DNA of 46,051 nucleotides, taken from NCBI RefSeq assembly GCF_000708715.2, contig NZ_JENB01000041.1:1-46051 (forward strand). Reading direction: 5' to 3'. This document shows positions 17,568-30,870 of this stretch, in pieces (positions within the stretch are counted from its first letter, which is position 1; every line of letters starts with the position of its first letter). Origin of the DNA: Pseudomonas putida W15Oct28. GTDB lineage: Bacteria; Pseudomonadota; Gammaproteobacteria; Pseudomonadales; Pseudomonadaceae. Both the position numbers and the translations under genes were made by a program. The notes beneath the pieces were generated by a model that had not been told where the DNA came from, ran no database searches, and saw only the letters and a list, made by a program, of their open reading frames with translations.

Positions 17568-17597
17568 AGTATAAGACCGAACCCCATTGAGGGTCAA
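17568..17597 (-). promoter_or_regulatory. Sigma-70 promoter of tRNA-fMet with GC-rich discriminator
   Basis: On the minus strand TTGACC (17592-17597) and TATACT (17568-17573) are separated by 18 bases. The bases between the -10 and the tRNA start (ttcgccccagc) include a GC-rich discriminator typical of stringently controlled stable-RNA promoters. The expected start is within 10 bases of the tRNA 5' end. It may also drive rimP-nusA-infB. Confidence 0.75.
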
Positions 17598-17620
17598 ATC
17601 CAAACGTTCACCTACAAGAA

Positions 17621-17638
17621 AGCCCGCTAAAGCGGGCT
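17621..17638 (-). terminator. Terminator after tRNA-Leu
   Basis: AGCCCGC / GCGGGCT stem, 4-base loop, followed on the minus strand by ttcttgtagg (weak T-run), 13 bases after the CCA end of the tRNA-Leu gene. Confidence 0.65.
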
Positions 17639-17651
17639 CTCAAGCTTCAAT

Positions 17652-17737
17652 TGGTACCGAGAAGGGGACTCGAACCCCTACACCCTATGGGCACAACCAC
17701 CTCAAGGTTGCGTGTCTACCAATTCCACCACCTCGGC
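17652..17737 (-). tRNA. tRNA-Leu (GAG)
   Basis: 86 bases with encoded CCA. The minus strand starts GCCGAGGTGGTGGAATTGG and carries CTTGAGG as the anticodon loop, giving anticodon GAG. The long variable arm (about TGCCCATAGGGTGTA) is that of a class II tRNA. It reads CUC/CUU leucine codons. It begins only 21 bases after the secG stop codon and is probably processed from the secG transcript; the same secG-leuU order exists in E. coli. Confidence 0.96.
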
Positions 17738-17758
17738 AATACTACTATTTGAAACCCG

Positions 17759-18157
17759 TTACTTCTGCTCTTGAGCCGGAGGAGGTACATCACCCGTATT
17801 ATTGGTGGTTTCGCTCTTCTGCTGCTGGAGCACCGGTACATCATCATTAACTGCCGGCTTCTGCTGCTCTTTCACTTCTAGCACTGCTGGATCTGGAAGA
17901 CCTGCTTGGCTAAGCTGGTGAGCTTGTTGCTTCGCGAAGTATCCTAACCCAAGTGCTGTCAAAAAGAAAGTGGCAGCGAGTATAGCAGTGAATTTACTTA
18001 GGAACGTTGCAGAGCCCTGGCTCCCGAACACGGTATTAGAAGCACCCGCGCCGAAAGATGCACCTGCTTCGGCACCCTTACCCTGTTGCAACAGTACCAG
18101 CACTACAAGCGACAGCGCTGCCAACAGATGAAAAACAACGATGACTGTTTCCAGCAT
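17759..18157 (-). CDS. secG: Preprotein translocase subunit SecG
   Basis: 132 residues. SecG is the small auxiliary subunit of the SecYEG channel in the inner membrane. Two membrane segments are seen (about residues 2-22 and 50-73), joined by the conserved loop LLQQGKGAEAGASFGAG. A hydrophilic tail of about 55 residues rich in Gln, Pro, Glu and Thr follows; it is longer than in E. coli SecG (110 residues) and likely unstructured. The ATG at 18157 gives the standard MLETVIVVF start; it lies 4 bases after the tpiA stop, so the two are translated in tandem. Confidence 0.96.
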   Translation of the reverse strand: MLETVIVVFHLLAALSLVVLVLLQQGKGAEAGASFGAGASNTVFGSQGSATFLSKFTAILAATFFLTALGLGYFAKQQAHQLSQAGLPDPAVLEVKEQQKPAVNDDVPVLQQQKSETTNNTGDVPPPAQEQK

Positions 18158-18161
18158 TTGT

Positions 18162-18917
18162 TCAGTTTCCTGCGGCGCGACAAATTGCACCGAATTCGTC
18201 TGCGTTCAGGGAAGCCCCACCAATGAGACCCCCATCGATATCCGGCATGCCGAACAGTTCGGCCGCATTGGCCGCCTTCACGCTGCCGCCGTAGAGCAGC
18301 TGCACCTTCGCAGCCACTTCAGCATCTTCTGCCGCCAGCTGGCCGCGGATGGCGGCGTGCACATCCTGGGCCTGCTGTGGCGTGGCCGTCAGGCCGGTGC
18401 CGATGGCCCATACAGGCTCATAGGCAATTACTGCATTGGCAAAAGCCTTAACACCGAATGCTTCGATGATACTGCTTAGTTGACGCCCGACAACTTCAAG
18501 CGTCTTGCCAGCCTCACGCTCTTCAAGGGTTTCCCCGATGCAAAGCACTGGCTTCAAACCTTTGGCCTGGGCCGCTGCAAACTTGCGATTGAGTACCTCG
18601 TCGGTTTCACCAATGATCTGGCGACGCTCCGAGTGACCAACCAACACCAACTTGCAACCTGCTTCAACCAGCTGCTCCGGAGCAACTTCCCCGGTCAGCG
18701 CACCCTGTTCGGGTTGTACAGCAGAATTCTGTGCGCCGACAGTAATTTCTTTACCTGCCAGGCCATCAATCACTTGATTGATGAACAAAGCCGGTGGAAA
18801 CACCGCGACTTCCACTCCGCTCGGCAAGGCGAGATTGCTCAAGCCTTCGGTCAGCTCAGCGACGCTAGCGCGGGTACCGTGCATCTTCCAGTTACCAGCT
18901 ACCATAGGGCGACGCAT
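18162..18917 (-). CDS. tpiA: Triosephosphate isomerase
   Basis: 251 residues, standard length. It interconverts dihydroxyacetone phosphate and glyceraldehyde-3-phosphate as a cytoplasmic dimer. The catalytic residues K11 (NWKMHG), H95 (VLVGHSERR) and E167 (AYEPVWAIGTG) are all in place, as is the phosphate-binding LLYGGSVKAANA loop. It lies 65 bases after glmM and is nearly continuous with secG. Confidence 0.98.
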   Translation of the reverse strand: MRRPMVAGNWKMHGTRASVAELTEGLSNLALPSGVEVAVFPPALFINQVIDGLAGKEITVGAQNSAVQPEQGALTGEVAPEQLVEAGCKLVLVGHSERRQIIGETDEVLNRKFAAAQAKGLKPVLCIGETLEEREAGKTLEVVGRQLSSIIEAFGVKAFANAVIAYEPVWAIGTGLTATPQQAQDVHAAIRGQLAAEDAEVAAKVQLLYGGSVKAANAAELFGMPDIDGGLIGGASLNADEFGAICRAAGN

Positions 18918-18982
18918 GCTTTACCTCGTCGGTCAAAGTGGGCGCAGATCTTACCCAACCAGATCTGCGCTGGCAAGCGCCT

Positions 18983-20323
18983 TCAGACACAAACTTCGCT
19001 GACCAGCTTGGCCAGTGCTTCAGCGTGCGTGCGCACCTGGTTTTCGTCTTCGCCCTCGACCATGACCCGCACCAGCGGCTCGGTACCGGACTTGCGCAAC
19101 AGAACACGGCCGCGGCCCGCCAAGGCTTCGGTCACATTGGCACTGGCTTCCTTGACTGCAGGGTGCTCCAGCGGGTCGACCTTGCTCGCGCCGAAGCGCA
19201 CGTTGATCAGCACCTGCGGGCACTTGCGCAGGGCCTGACGGGCCTGCGCCAGGGTTTCACCACGGCGCTTGAGCGCCATCAGCACCTGCAGCGCGGCAAT
19301 GATCGCGTCACCGGTGGTGGTGTGGTTGCAGCACACGACGTGGCCGGAGTTTTCACCACCGACCAGCCACTCACGCTCCAGCAGCTCGGCCATGACGTAA
19401 CGATCACCGACCTTGGCCCGCACGAACGGGATATCCAGGTCCTTCAGCGCAAGCTCCAGGCCCAGGTTGCTCATCAGCGTACCTACTACCCCGCCCTGCA
19501 GCTTGCCACGGTCGTGCAGGTCGCGGGCGATGATGAACAGCAGCTCGTCACCGTCGACGATGGCGCCGGTATGGTCGACCATCAACACGCGATCGCCGTC
19601 ACCGTCGAAGGCAATGCCCAGGTCGGCATGACCAACCAGCACGGCGGCCTGCAGCGATTCGATATGGGTCGAGCCACAACCTTCGTTGATGTTCAGGCCG
19701 TCCGGCTGCGCATGCAGCACGGTCACGTCCGCACCCAGCTCGCGGAACACGCTTGGCGCAACCTTGTAGGTGGCACCGTGGGCGCAATCGACCACAAGCT
19801 TCAGGCCGTCGAAGCTGGTGCTGCTAGGCACGCTGCTCTTGCAGAACTCGATGTAACGGCCGGCAGCATCGTTGATGCGTGAAACCTTGCCCAGCTTACC
19901 CGAGTCGACAACGGTCATCGGCTGGTCGAGCAGCTCTTCGATCATCAGCTCGACTTCGTCCGGCAGCTTGGTGCCCTGGCCCGAGAAGAACTTGATGCCG
20001 TTGTCTTCGTGCGGGTTGTGCGAGGCACTGATGACAATGCCCGCCTGGGCGTGGAAGGTGCGAGTCAGGTAGGCGATGGCCGGCGTAGGCATTGGCCCCA
20101 GCAGCATGACGTCGGCACCTGCCGCGGCCAGACCGGCTTCGAGCGCGGACTCGAACATGTAGCCGGAGATACGCGTGTCCTTGCCCACCAGCACCCGGCA
20201 ATGCCCCTGCTTGCGGAAGGCCATGCCGGCCGCCCAGCCAAGCTTCAGCATGAAGTCAGGCGTGATCGGGAATTCGCCGACGCGGCCACGAATGCCGTCG
20301 GTACCAAAGTATTTTCTGCTCAT
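18983..20323 (-). CDS. glmM: Phosphoglucosamine mutase
   Basis: 446 residues. GlmM converts glucosamine-6-phosphate to glucosamine-1-phosphate on the way to UDP-GlcNAc for peptidoglycan and LPS. The active-site serine is S101 in GIVISASHNPHEDNG; the metal loop FDGDGDR and the sugar-binding GGENSGH motif are present. A phosphate-binding loop (RKSGTEPLVRVMVEG) lies near the end. The ATG at 20323 gives MSRKYFGTDGIRG, the conserved start; the open frame runs 14 codons further upstream, into the end of folP. It is 16 bases downstream of folP. Confidence 0.98.
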   Translation of the reverse strand: MSRKYFGTDGIRGRVGEFPITPDFMLKLGWAAGMAFRKQGHCRVLVGKDTRISGYMFESALEAGLAAAGADVMLLGPMPTPAIAYLTRTFHAQAGIVISASHNPHEDNGIKFFSGQGTKLPDEVELMIEELLDQPMTVVDSGKLGKVSRINDAAGRYIEFCKSSVPSSTSFDGLKLVVDCAHGATYKVAPSVFRELGADVTVLHAQPDGLNINEGCGSTHIESLQAAVLVGHADLGIAFDGDGDRVLMVDHTGAIVDGDELLFIIARDLHDRGKLQGGVVGTLMSNLGLELALKDLDIPFVRAKVGDRYVMAELLEREWLVGGENSGHVVCCNHTTTGDAIIAALQVLMALKRRGETLAQARQALRKCPQVLINVRFGASKVDPLEHPAVKEASANVTEALAGRGRVLLRKSGTEPLVRVMVEGEDENQVRTHAEALAKLVSEVCV

Positions 20324-20339
20324 AGGGACTCCAATGTTC

Positions 20340-21191
20340 TTATTCGGCGTTTTGCACCGCAGCAATCATGCGTACCACATCGACAGTTTCGGCCACGTCA
20401 TGGACACGAAGGATACTCGCCCCCTTGGTCATGGCCAACGCCGCCAGCGCAAGGCTGCCGTACAAGCGCTCGCCGACCGGACGATCCAGCGTCAGGCCGA
20501 TCATGCTCTTTCGTGAAACACCCACCAGCAGCGGGCGCCCAAGGCGATAGAGCGCTTCCATGTGCTTGAACAGGCTCAGGTTGTGCGCCAGTGTCTTGGC
20601 GAAACCAAAGCCCGGGTCAAGGATGATTCTGTTCGCGTCGATGCCCGCTGCAGCGCAGGCGGCCATCCGCTGTTCAAGATAACGCGTAACGTCGGCGGTC
20701 ACATCTTCGTAATGCGGGTCGTCCTGCATGTTACCCGGCTCGCCACGCATGTGCATGAGGCACACCGGCAACCCGGTGTCCGCAGCGGCGTCCAGGGCGC
20801 CATCACGCTCCAGGCCCCGGACGTCATTGATCAGCCCGGCACCGAGGCGCGCCGATTCACGCATGACGGCAGGTGTCGAGGTATCGACCGAAATGACCAC
20901 ATCGAGGCGGCTATTGATTGCCTCGACCATCGGCGCCACACGTTCCAGTTCCTCGGTCACCGATACCGCCCGCGCGCCGGGGCGCGTGGACTCACCACCG
21001 ATGTCGATCAGCGTGGCGCCGGCGGCAGCCATCGCTTCGGCATGGCGCAGGGCCTCGTCACGCTGACTGAAGCGCCCACCATCGGAGAAGGAATCGGGGG
21101 TGATATTGAGAATACCCATCACATGGGTACGCGACAAATCAAGAACCCGGTTGCCGCAAGGCAACCGGGTCGGGTACTGCACTGAGCTCAT
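20340..21191 (-). CDS. folP: Dihydropteroate synthase
   Basis: 283 residues. It condenses p-aminobenzoate with dihydropterin pyrophosphate to form dihydropteroate in folate synthesis and is the target of sulfonamides. Signatures MGILNITPDSFSDGG (about residues 25-39), DIGGESTRPGA and the C-terminal GVSRKSMIG are intact. It lies 8 bases after ftsH, an order known from E. coli (ftsH-folP-glmM). A perfect 11-bp hairpin is encoded within codons 8 to 16 (see findings). Confidence 0.97.
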   Translation of the reverse strand: MSSVQYPTRLPCGNRVLDLSRTHVMGILNITPDSFSDGGRFSQRDEALRHAEAMAAAGATLIDIGGESTRPGARAVSVTEELERVAPMVEAINSRLDVVISVDTSTPAVMRESARLGAGLINDVRGLERDGALDAAADTGLPVCLMHMRGEPGNMQDDPHYEDVTADVTRYLEQRMAACAAAGIDANRIILDPGFGFAKTLAHNLSLFKHMEALYRLGRPLLVGVSRKSMIGLTLDRPVGERLYGSLALAALAMTKGASILRVHDVAETVDVVRMIAAVQNAE

Positions 21192-21199
21192 AGACGCCC

Positions 21200-23113
<1,914 letters not shown>

Positions 23114-23306
23114 TTCGCTACCCTCTGAGGCCGGCGCACGACGCAGCCGTGCCTCGCATGATATTCATCGCCCTAACTTACTACATTACCTACGCAGCCG
23201 CAGGCACCGTCTGTAACCCTTTGTGAAACCTAGACTACACGAAGTTCGGACGATCCAGACGGGAGGGCCGATTGGAAATAACTATCGACCACCCGCAGCA
23301 CGCTTT

Positions 23307-23933
23307 TCAAACACCTTTGAAACCTTTGCCCAACAGGTACTGCTCACGGGAACGGTCCCGCGAAGAGGACGGCTTGCGCATTTGCACCTTGTCGAACTTG
23401 GTGCGCACATCCTTCAGGTACATATCGAAGCCTTCACCCTGGAAAATCTTGATCAGGAAGTCGCCGCCGGGCTTCAACACGCGGGTTGCCAGATCCAGAG
23501 CCAGCTCGCAGAGGAACATGGCGCGCGGCATGTCCACTTCGGGCGTACCACTCATATTGGGGGCCATGTCTGAAATCACAAGGTCTACGTGCGAATCACC
23601 GACCGCCGCGAGGATCTGCTGCAGCACTGCGTCATCGGTGAAGTCACCCTGAATGAAGGTCACGTCAGGGATCGAGTCCATTTCCAGGATGTCGGAAGCG
23701 ATCAAGCGGCCCTGACCACCAATCAGACGACTGGTCACCTGCGACCAGCCACCAGGGGCCGCGCCAAGGTCGATTACACTCATGCCAGGACGGATCAGGC
23801 GGTCTTTCTCCTGGATCTCCAGCAGTTTGTAGCTCGCACGCGAGCGGTAGCCATCCTTCTGCGCCTGTTTCACAAAAGGGTCGTTAAAATGCTCTCGCAG
23901 CCAGTTTGCGCTGCTTTTGGAACGTTGTACCAC
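23307..23933 (-). CDS. rlmE: 23S rRNA (uridine(2552)-2'-O)-methyltransferase
   Basis: 208 residues. RlmE (FtsJ/RrmJ) methylates U2552 in the A-loop of 23S rRNA and is needed for 50S assembly and heat tolerance. The SAM-binding motif DLGAAPGGWSQ is at 55-65; the catalytic K36, D122 (in SDMAPNMSG) and K162 (in DFLIKIFQGEG) are present. It lies upstream of ftsH on the same strand, 193 bases away, and is divergent from yhbY, as in many Gammaproteobacteria. Confidence 0.97.
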   Translation of the reverse strand: MVQRSKSSANWLREHFNDPFVKQAQKDGYRSRASYKLLEIQEKDRLIRPGMSVIDLGAAPGGWSQVTSRLIGGQGRLIASDILEMDSIPDVTFIQGDFTDDAVLQQILAAVGDSHVDLVISDMAPNMSGTPEVDMPRAMFLCELALDLATRVLKPGGDFLIKIFQGEGFDMYLKDVRTKFDKVQMRKPSSSRDRSREQYLLGKGFKGV

Positions 23934-24035
23934 GGGGCACCTCGATGATATGCGTCGTGATTGACTGGGCGGAGCCGGTGGCCCTCGGGTAAAATGCCGG
24001 TCAATTTTACAGAATCAGACGGAAAGGGTCAGATT

Positions 24036-24344
24036 ATGCCGCTCAATAACGAGCAGAAGAAGCAGTACAAGTCCATTGGTCATGACCTGAAGCCGGTTTT
24101 GATCGTTGCTGGCAACGGTTTGAATGAAGGCGTAGTCGCCGAACTGGAACGCGCCCTGGTCGACCATGAGCTGATCAAGGTCGAGATTCGCTCGGAAGAC
24201 CGCGAAGAACGTGCCGCAACCATTGCAGAACTGTGCAAGGCCGGCCGTGCCGAGCTGGTGCAGACCATCGGCAAGAAAGCGCTGATCTACCGCAAGAACC
24301 CACAGCCTAACAAGCAGCTGTCCAATATCCACCGCTACAAGTAA
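24036..24344 (+). CDS. yhbY: YhbY/CRM-domain RNA-binding protein
   Basis: 102 residues. A single CRM domain: the KQYKSIGHDLKPVLIVAGNG segment contains the GxxG-type RNA-binding loop. YhbY associates with pre-50S ribosomes in E. coli and is thought to help 23S rRNA maturation. The ATG at 24036 gives the standard MPLNNEQKK start; the open frame begins 25 codons earlier without similarity. It is divergent from rlmE, another 50S-assembly gene, with 102 bases between them. Confidence 0.93.
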   Translation: MPLNNEQKKQYKSIGHDLKPVLIVAGNGLNEGVVAELERALVDHELIKVEIRSEDREERAATIAELCKAGRAELVQTIGKKALIYRKNPQPNKQLSNIHRYK

Positions 24345-24356
24345 CGGTGGCTCCGA

Positions 24357-24806
24357 TCAGTGGCGCGGTTTACGCGCCCTGACCGGTACCGGCTGGGCCA
24401 CCAGCACGATGCCGGAAAAACCCAGCACCAGGAAACAGAACATCTGCCAGCGCTCGCCGACCGAAATCCCGTAGCGCAAGGTGTAGTACCCCACGCAGGC
24501 TGAAAACCCCAGCAACAGCATCTGGCCGCGAAATTGCCGCCACCAGGCCGCCAGGCCGTCTACCCTCGCCAGTACCGCCAGCTGGGTCAACAGCCCAAGC
24601 AGCGCCACGCCAATCAACCAGCGGTCGATCTGCCCGGCAATGTCTTGCACCAGCAAGGGTGCCAGACCACTGACCTTGAGCGCAGGCACCAGCCCCACAT
24701 GGAACACCCACAGGCCACCGACCCAGAAAACCTGGGCCAGTTGCCAGAGGATCCCCTCAAGGGATGGCGCCCGCAGGCGCCGGTCAGATGTGCTGGACTT
24801 CGACAA
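24357..24806 (-). CDS. DUF4149 membrane protein
   Basis: Small integral membrane protein, about 135-149 residues depending on the start. Four hydrophobic segments are visible, beginning with LAQVFWVGGLWVFHVGLV; that first block is characteristic of DUF4149 (TMEM205-like). No function is established. The start is uncertain: no ATG lies close to the homologous region. The TTG at 24806 overlaps the end of greA by 23 bases, and a CTG at 24776 is an alternative; translation coupled to greA is likely in either case. It faces yhbY tail to tail with a 12-base gap. Confidence 0.72.
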   Translation of the reverse strand: MSKSSTSDRRLRAPSLEGILWQLAQVFWVGGLWVFHVGLVPALKVSGLAPLLVQDIAGQIDRWLIGVALLGLLTQLAVLARVDGLAAWWRQFRGQMLLLGFSACVGYYTLRYGISVGERWQMFCFLVLGFSGIVLVAQPVPVRARKPRH

Positions 24807-25262
24807 TCTCGTACTCGACCGTGCCGCTTGGCGTCTTGATGACGACGATGTCGCCTTCTTCCTTGCCGATAATGGCACGGGCAATCGGCGCGCTTGCCGA
24901 AAGCTTGCCGAGCTTGATGTTGGCTTCATCCTCGCCAACGATCTGGTATTTCACCCGCTCGTCGGTTTCGGTATTGGCCAGCTCTACGGTGGTGCCGAAG
25001 ATGACCTTGCCGGTATGGGCAATGGTGGTCACGTCGATCACGACCGAATTCTGCAGACGGCCTTCGATATCGCGGATACGCGCCTCGACCATGCCCTGCT
25101 CTTCGCGGGCGGCATGGTATTCGGCGTTTTCCTTGAGGTCGCCCAGTTCGCGCGCTTCACCGATCGCCTGGCTCAGGCGCGGGCGCTCGGTCTTGCTCAG
25201 GAACAGGTGCTCCTCTTCCAGGGCGCGAGCGCCCTGGACGGTCATCGGGTACTTGGTAATGC

Positions 25263-25266
<4 letters not shown>
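24784..25266 (-). CDS. greA: Transcription elongation factor GreA
   Basis: 160 residues. GreA enters the secondary channel of stalled RNA polymerase and stimulates cleavage of backtracked RNA. The N-terminal coiled coil (about 1-75) carries the basic and acidic tip (LGDLKENAEYHAAREEQ, with the conserved D and E residues) and is followed by an FKBP-like domain. Its ATG overlaps the carB stop in an ATGA, so it is coupled to carB, as in other pseudomonads. Confidence 0.97.
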
Positions 25267-28484
<3,218 letters not shown>

Positions 28485-28589
28485 GGTGGTCACTCAAATC
28501 CGGGGTCAGTCGGCAAGCCGCTTTGAACAATCTGGGTCAGGCGCTTCCGGGCGCGGCGCGAGCCGGCCCGGGGCCTTGAAGCAGGATGC

Positions 28590-29726
28590 TCAGCGGCGCT
28601 TGGCCATGGCATCGGTGAAACGATCGAACAGTGGCGCGACGTCGGTCGGGCCAGGGCTCGCTTCAGGGTGGCCCTGGAAGCTGAACGCGCTCTTGTCGGT
28701 GCGCTCGATACCCTGCAGGGTGCCGTCGAACAGCGACTTGTGGATGGCGCGAACGTTGCCCGGCAGGGTGGCTTCGTCAACCGCAAAACCGTGGTTCTGG
28801 CTGGTGATCATGACCACGCCGCTGTCCAGGTCCTGGACCGGGTGGTTGGCACCGTGGTGGCCATGGCCCATTTTCACGGTCTTGGCGCCGGAGGCCAGGG
28901 CCAGCAGCTGGTGGCCGAGGCAGATGCCGAATACCGGAATCTCGGTTTCGAGGATTTCCTTGATTGCCTGGATGGCGTAGTCGCACGGCTCAGGGTCACC
29001 AGGGCCGTTGGACAGGAACACGCCGTCCGGGTTGAGTGCCAGCACTTCGCTGGCCGGGGTCTGGGCCGGCACCACGGTCACGCGGCAGCCACGGGCAACC
29101 AGCATGCGCAGGATGTTCAGCTTGACGCCGTAGTCGAAGGCGACCACGTGGTAAGGCAGGTCGGCAGCTTCGATGGTCGGGTGGCTGTCGGTTTTCAGTT
29201 CCCACACGCTGGAGCGCCACTCGTAGCGTTCCTTGGTGGAAACGACCTTGGCCAGGTCCATGCCCTTCAGGCCCGGGAAACCACGGGCAGCGGCGATGGC
29301 GGCTTCTTCGCTGATGTTGTCACCGGCGAGGATGCAACCGTTCTGGGCGCCCTTTTCACGCAGGATACGGGTCAGGCGACGGGTGTCGATGCCAGCGATG
29401 GCAACGACGTTGTTGGCCTTGAGGTATTCAGGCAGCGACTGGGTGTTACGCCAGTTGCTGGCCAGCAGCGGCAGGTCACGGATGACCAGGCCAGCGGACC
29501 AGACGCGGTTCGACTCGGCATCTTCCGGGGTAGTACCGGTGTTGCCGATGTGCGGGTAGGTCAGGGTAACGATTTGCTGCGCATAGGAAGGGTCTGTAAG
29601 GATTTCCTGGTAGCCGGTCATAGCGGTATTGAATACCACCTCACCAACGGTCTGACCGTCGGCACCGATGGCTTCACCGCGAAAAATACTGCCGTCGGCA
29701 AGGGCGAGTATGGCTGGCTTTGTCAA
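28590..29726 (-). CDS. carA: Carbamoyl-phosphate synthase small subunit (glutaminase)
   Basis: 378 residues with a TTG start at 29726. It hydrolyses glutamine and channels ammonia to CarB. The class I amidotransferase triad is seen: C269 in FGICLGHQLL, plus His and Glu in GHPEASPGP near the C-terminus. The TTG is chosen because GGGAGG stands a few bases upstream and because C269 then has the E. coli number; the ATG at 29750 lies upstream of the ribosome site itself. The leader in front carries a terminator-like hairpin, suggesting attenuation. Confidence 0.96.
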   Translation of the reverse strand: MTKPAILALADGSIFRGEAIGADGQTVGEVVFNTAMTGYQEILTDPSYAQQIVTLTYPHIGNTGTTPEDAESNRVWSAGLVIRDLPLLASNWRNTQSLPEYLKANNVVAIAGIDTRRLTRILREKGAQNGCILAGDNISEEAAIAAARGFPGLKGMDLAKVVSTKERYEWRSSVWELKTDSHPTIEAADLPYHVVAFDYGVKLNILRMLVARGCRVTVVPAQTPASEVLALNPDGVFLSNGPGDPEPCDYAIQAIKEILETEIPVFGICLGHQLLALASGAKTVKMGHGHHGANHPVQDLDSGVVMITSQNHGFAVDEATLPGNVRAIHKSLFDGTLQGIERTDKSAFSFQGHPEASPGPTDVAPLFDRFTDAMAKRR

Positions 29727-29930
29727 GAAGACCTCCCGTAAATCAAGCATGAAAGGGCGATCGCAGGTTGCAAAAAAGCGGAGTGACGTATGGACACGTC
29801 ACCCCGCTTTCATGTGCTGAATTCAATTCGCTGCGCGCTTTTAGTGGACACACTAAAGCTGTAGCTTACAGAAAAGTGCGTTTTCGGTCTACCGTAGATG
29901 TGTCTCTAAAACACAAGATTGCGACAGACT
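29727..29930 (-). promoter_or_regulatory. carAB leader region, candidate attenuator
   Basis: This is the carA-proximal part of the 327-base gene-free stretch between dapB and carA. Reading on the minus strand, it holds a TTTAGTG-CACTAAA hairpin (29840-29857) and a possible 13-codon reading frame starting with GTG, V-S-T-K-S-A-Q-R-I-E-F-S-T. A strong terminator hairpin (29772-29810) follows, then the carA ribosome site. The frame's stop overlaps the start of the terminator stem. Pyrimidine- and arginine-responsive control of carAB is known in pseudomonads; the mechanism here is inferred. Confidence 0.45.
29772..29810 (-). terminator. Terminator hairpin ahead of carA
   Basis: AAAGCGG-a-GTGACGT pairs with ACGTCAC-c-CCGCTTT (14 pairs, one mismatch, 6-base loop), followed on the minus strand by TTTTTT. 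It ends 45 bases before the carA start and about 245 bases after dapB, which fits an attenuator better than a dapB terminator. Confidence 0.75.
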
Positions 29931-29939
29931 GACATCGGC

Positions 29940-30042
29940 GGTGGCTTCTTCGCGGGCTCGCCCGCTCCCACAGGACCACCACAGGCCCCGAGACCGGCGC
30001 AATACCTGCGGGAGCGGGCAAGCCCGCGAAGAAGCCAACACC
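29940..30042. repeat. REP inverted pair between dapB and carA
   Basis: Two facing REP copies (29940-29974 and 30006-30042) with the GCGGGCTCGCCCGC-type core. They lie 12 bases downstream of the dapB stop codon and occupy the dapB-proximal part of the gene-free stretch. Confidence 0.9.
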
Positions 30043-30053
30043 GCTCGAACGGC

Positions 30054-30857
30054 TTAGCGCAGCTCGAGCACGTCCTGCATATCGTACAGGCCAGGCTCGC
30101 GCCCATCCAGCCACAGCGCCGCACGCACGGCGCCCTTGGCGAAGGTCATGCGGCTGGAGGCCTTGTGCGTGATTTCCAGGCGCTCGCCTTCGGCAGCGAA
30201 CAATACGGTGTGATCACCCACCACATCACCGGCACGCACAGTCGCGAAGCCGATGGTCTTGCGATCACGCGCACCGGTCTGCCCTTCGCGGCCATACACG
30301 GCCACTTCCTGCAGGTTTCGGCCCAGCGCATTGGCAACCACTTCACCCATGCGCAGCGCAGTACCCGACGGTGCATCGACCTTGTGCCGGTGGTGCGCCT
30401 CGATGATCTCGATATCCACATCGTCACCCAGCACCCGCGCCGCCATATCCAGCAGTTTGAGGCTGAGGTTGACGCCGACACTGAAGTTGGCAGCGAACAC
30501 GATTGGAATGTCCTTGCCCGCCTCGGCCAGCAGCTGCTTCTCCTCGACAGAGAAGCCCGTAGTACCGATGATCATCGCCTTGCCGTGCTTGCGGCAGAAC
30601 GCCAGGTTCTTGAGCGTGACCGAAGGGTGCGTGAAATCGATCAGCACGTCGAACTCGTCGGCAACCTTGGCCAGGTCATCGGACAGCAGCACACCGATCC
30701 GGCCGAGGGCCGCCAACTCACCGGCGTCAGCCCCGACCAGCGAGCTGTCAGGGCGATCGATCGCCGCCGTCAGGCCGGCACCCGGGGTTTGCTGCACAGC
30801 CTCGATCAGGGTCTTGCCCATCCGCCCTGCCGCGCCCATCACTGCAATACGTCGCAT
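30054..30857 (-). CDS. dapB: 4-hydroxy-tetrahydrodipicolinate reductase
   Basis: 267 residues. It reduces hydroxy-tetrahydrodipicolinate with NAD(P)H in the lysine and meso-diaminopimelate pathway. The Rossmann motif VMGAAGRMGKTLIEAV is at the N-terminus (about 5-20); the substrate motif EIIEAHHRHKVDAPSGTALRMG, with catalytic His and Lys, is in the middle. It starts 13 bases after dnaJ, an order (grpE-dnaK-dnaJ-dapB-carA-carB) typical of pseudomonads. Confidence 0.97.
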   Translation of the reverse strand: MRRIAVMGAAGRMGKTLIEAVQQTPGAGLTAAIDRPDSSLVGADAGELAALGRIGVLLSDDLAKVADEFDVLIDFTHPSVTLKNLAFCRKHGKAMIIGTTGFSVEEKQLLAEAGKDIPIVFAANFSVGVNLSLKLLDMAARVLGDDVDIEIIEAHHRHKVDAPSGTALRMGEVVANALGRNLQEVAVYGREGQTGARDRKTIGFATVRAGDVVGDHTVLFAAEGERLEITHKASSRMTFAKGAVRAALWLDGREPGLYDMQDVLELR

Positions 30858-30870
30858 AGCCTTTTCCTTG

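Noticed and set aside
23960..23994. TTGACT and TAAAAT upstream of yhbY as a promoter
   Set aside because: The spacing is 23 bases, too long for a sigma-70 promoter.
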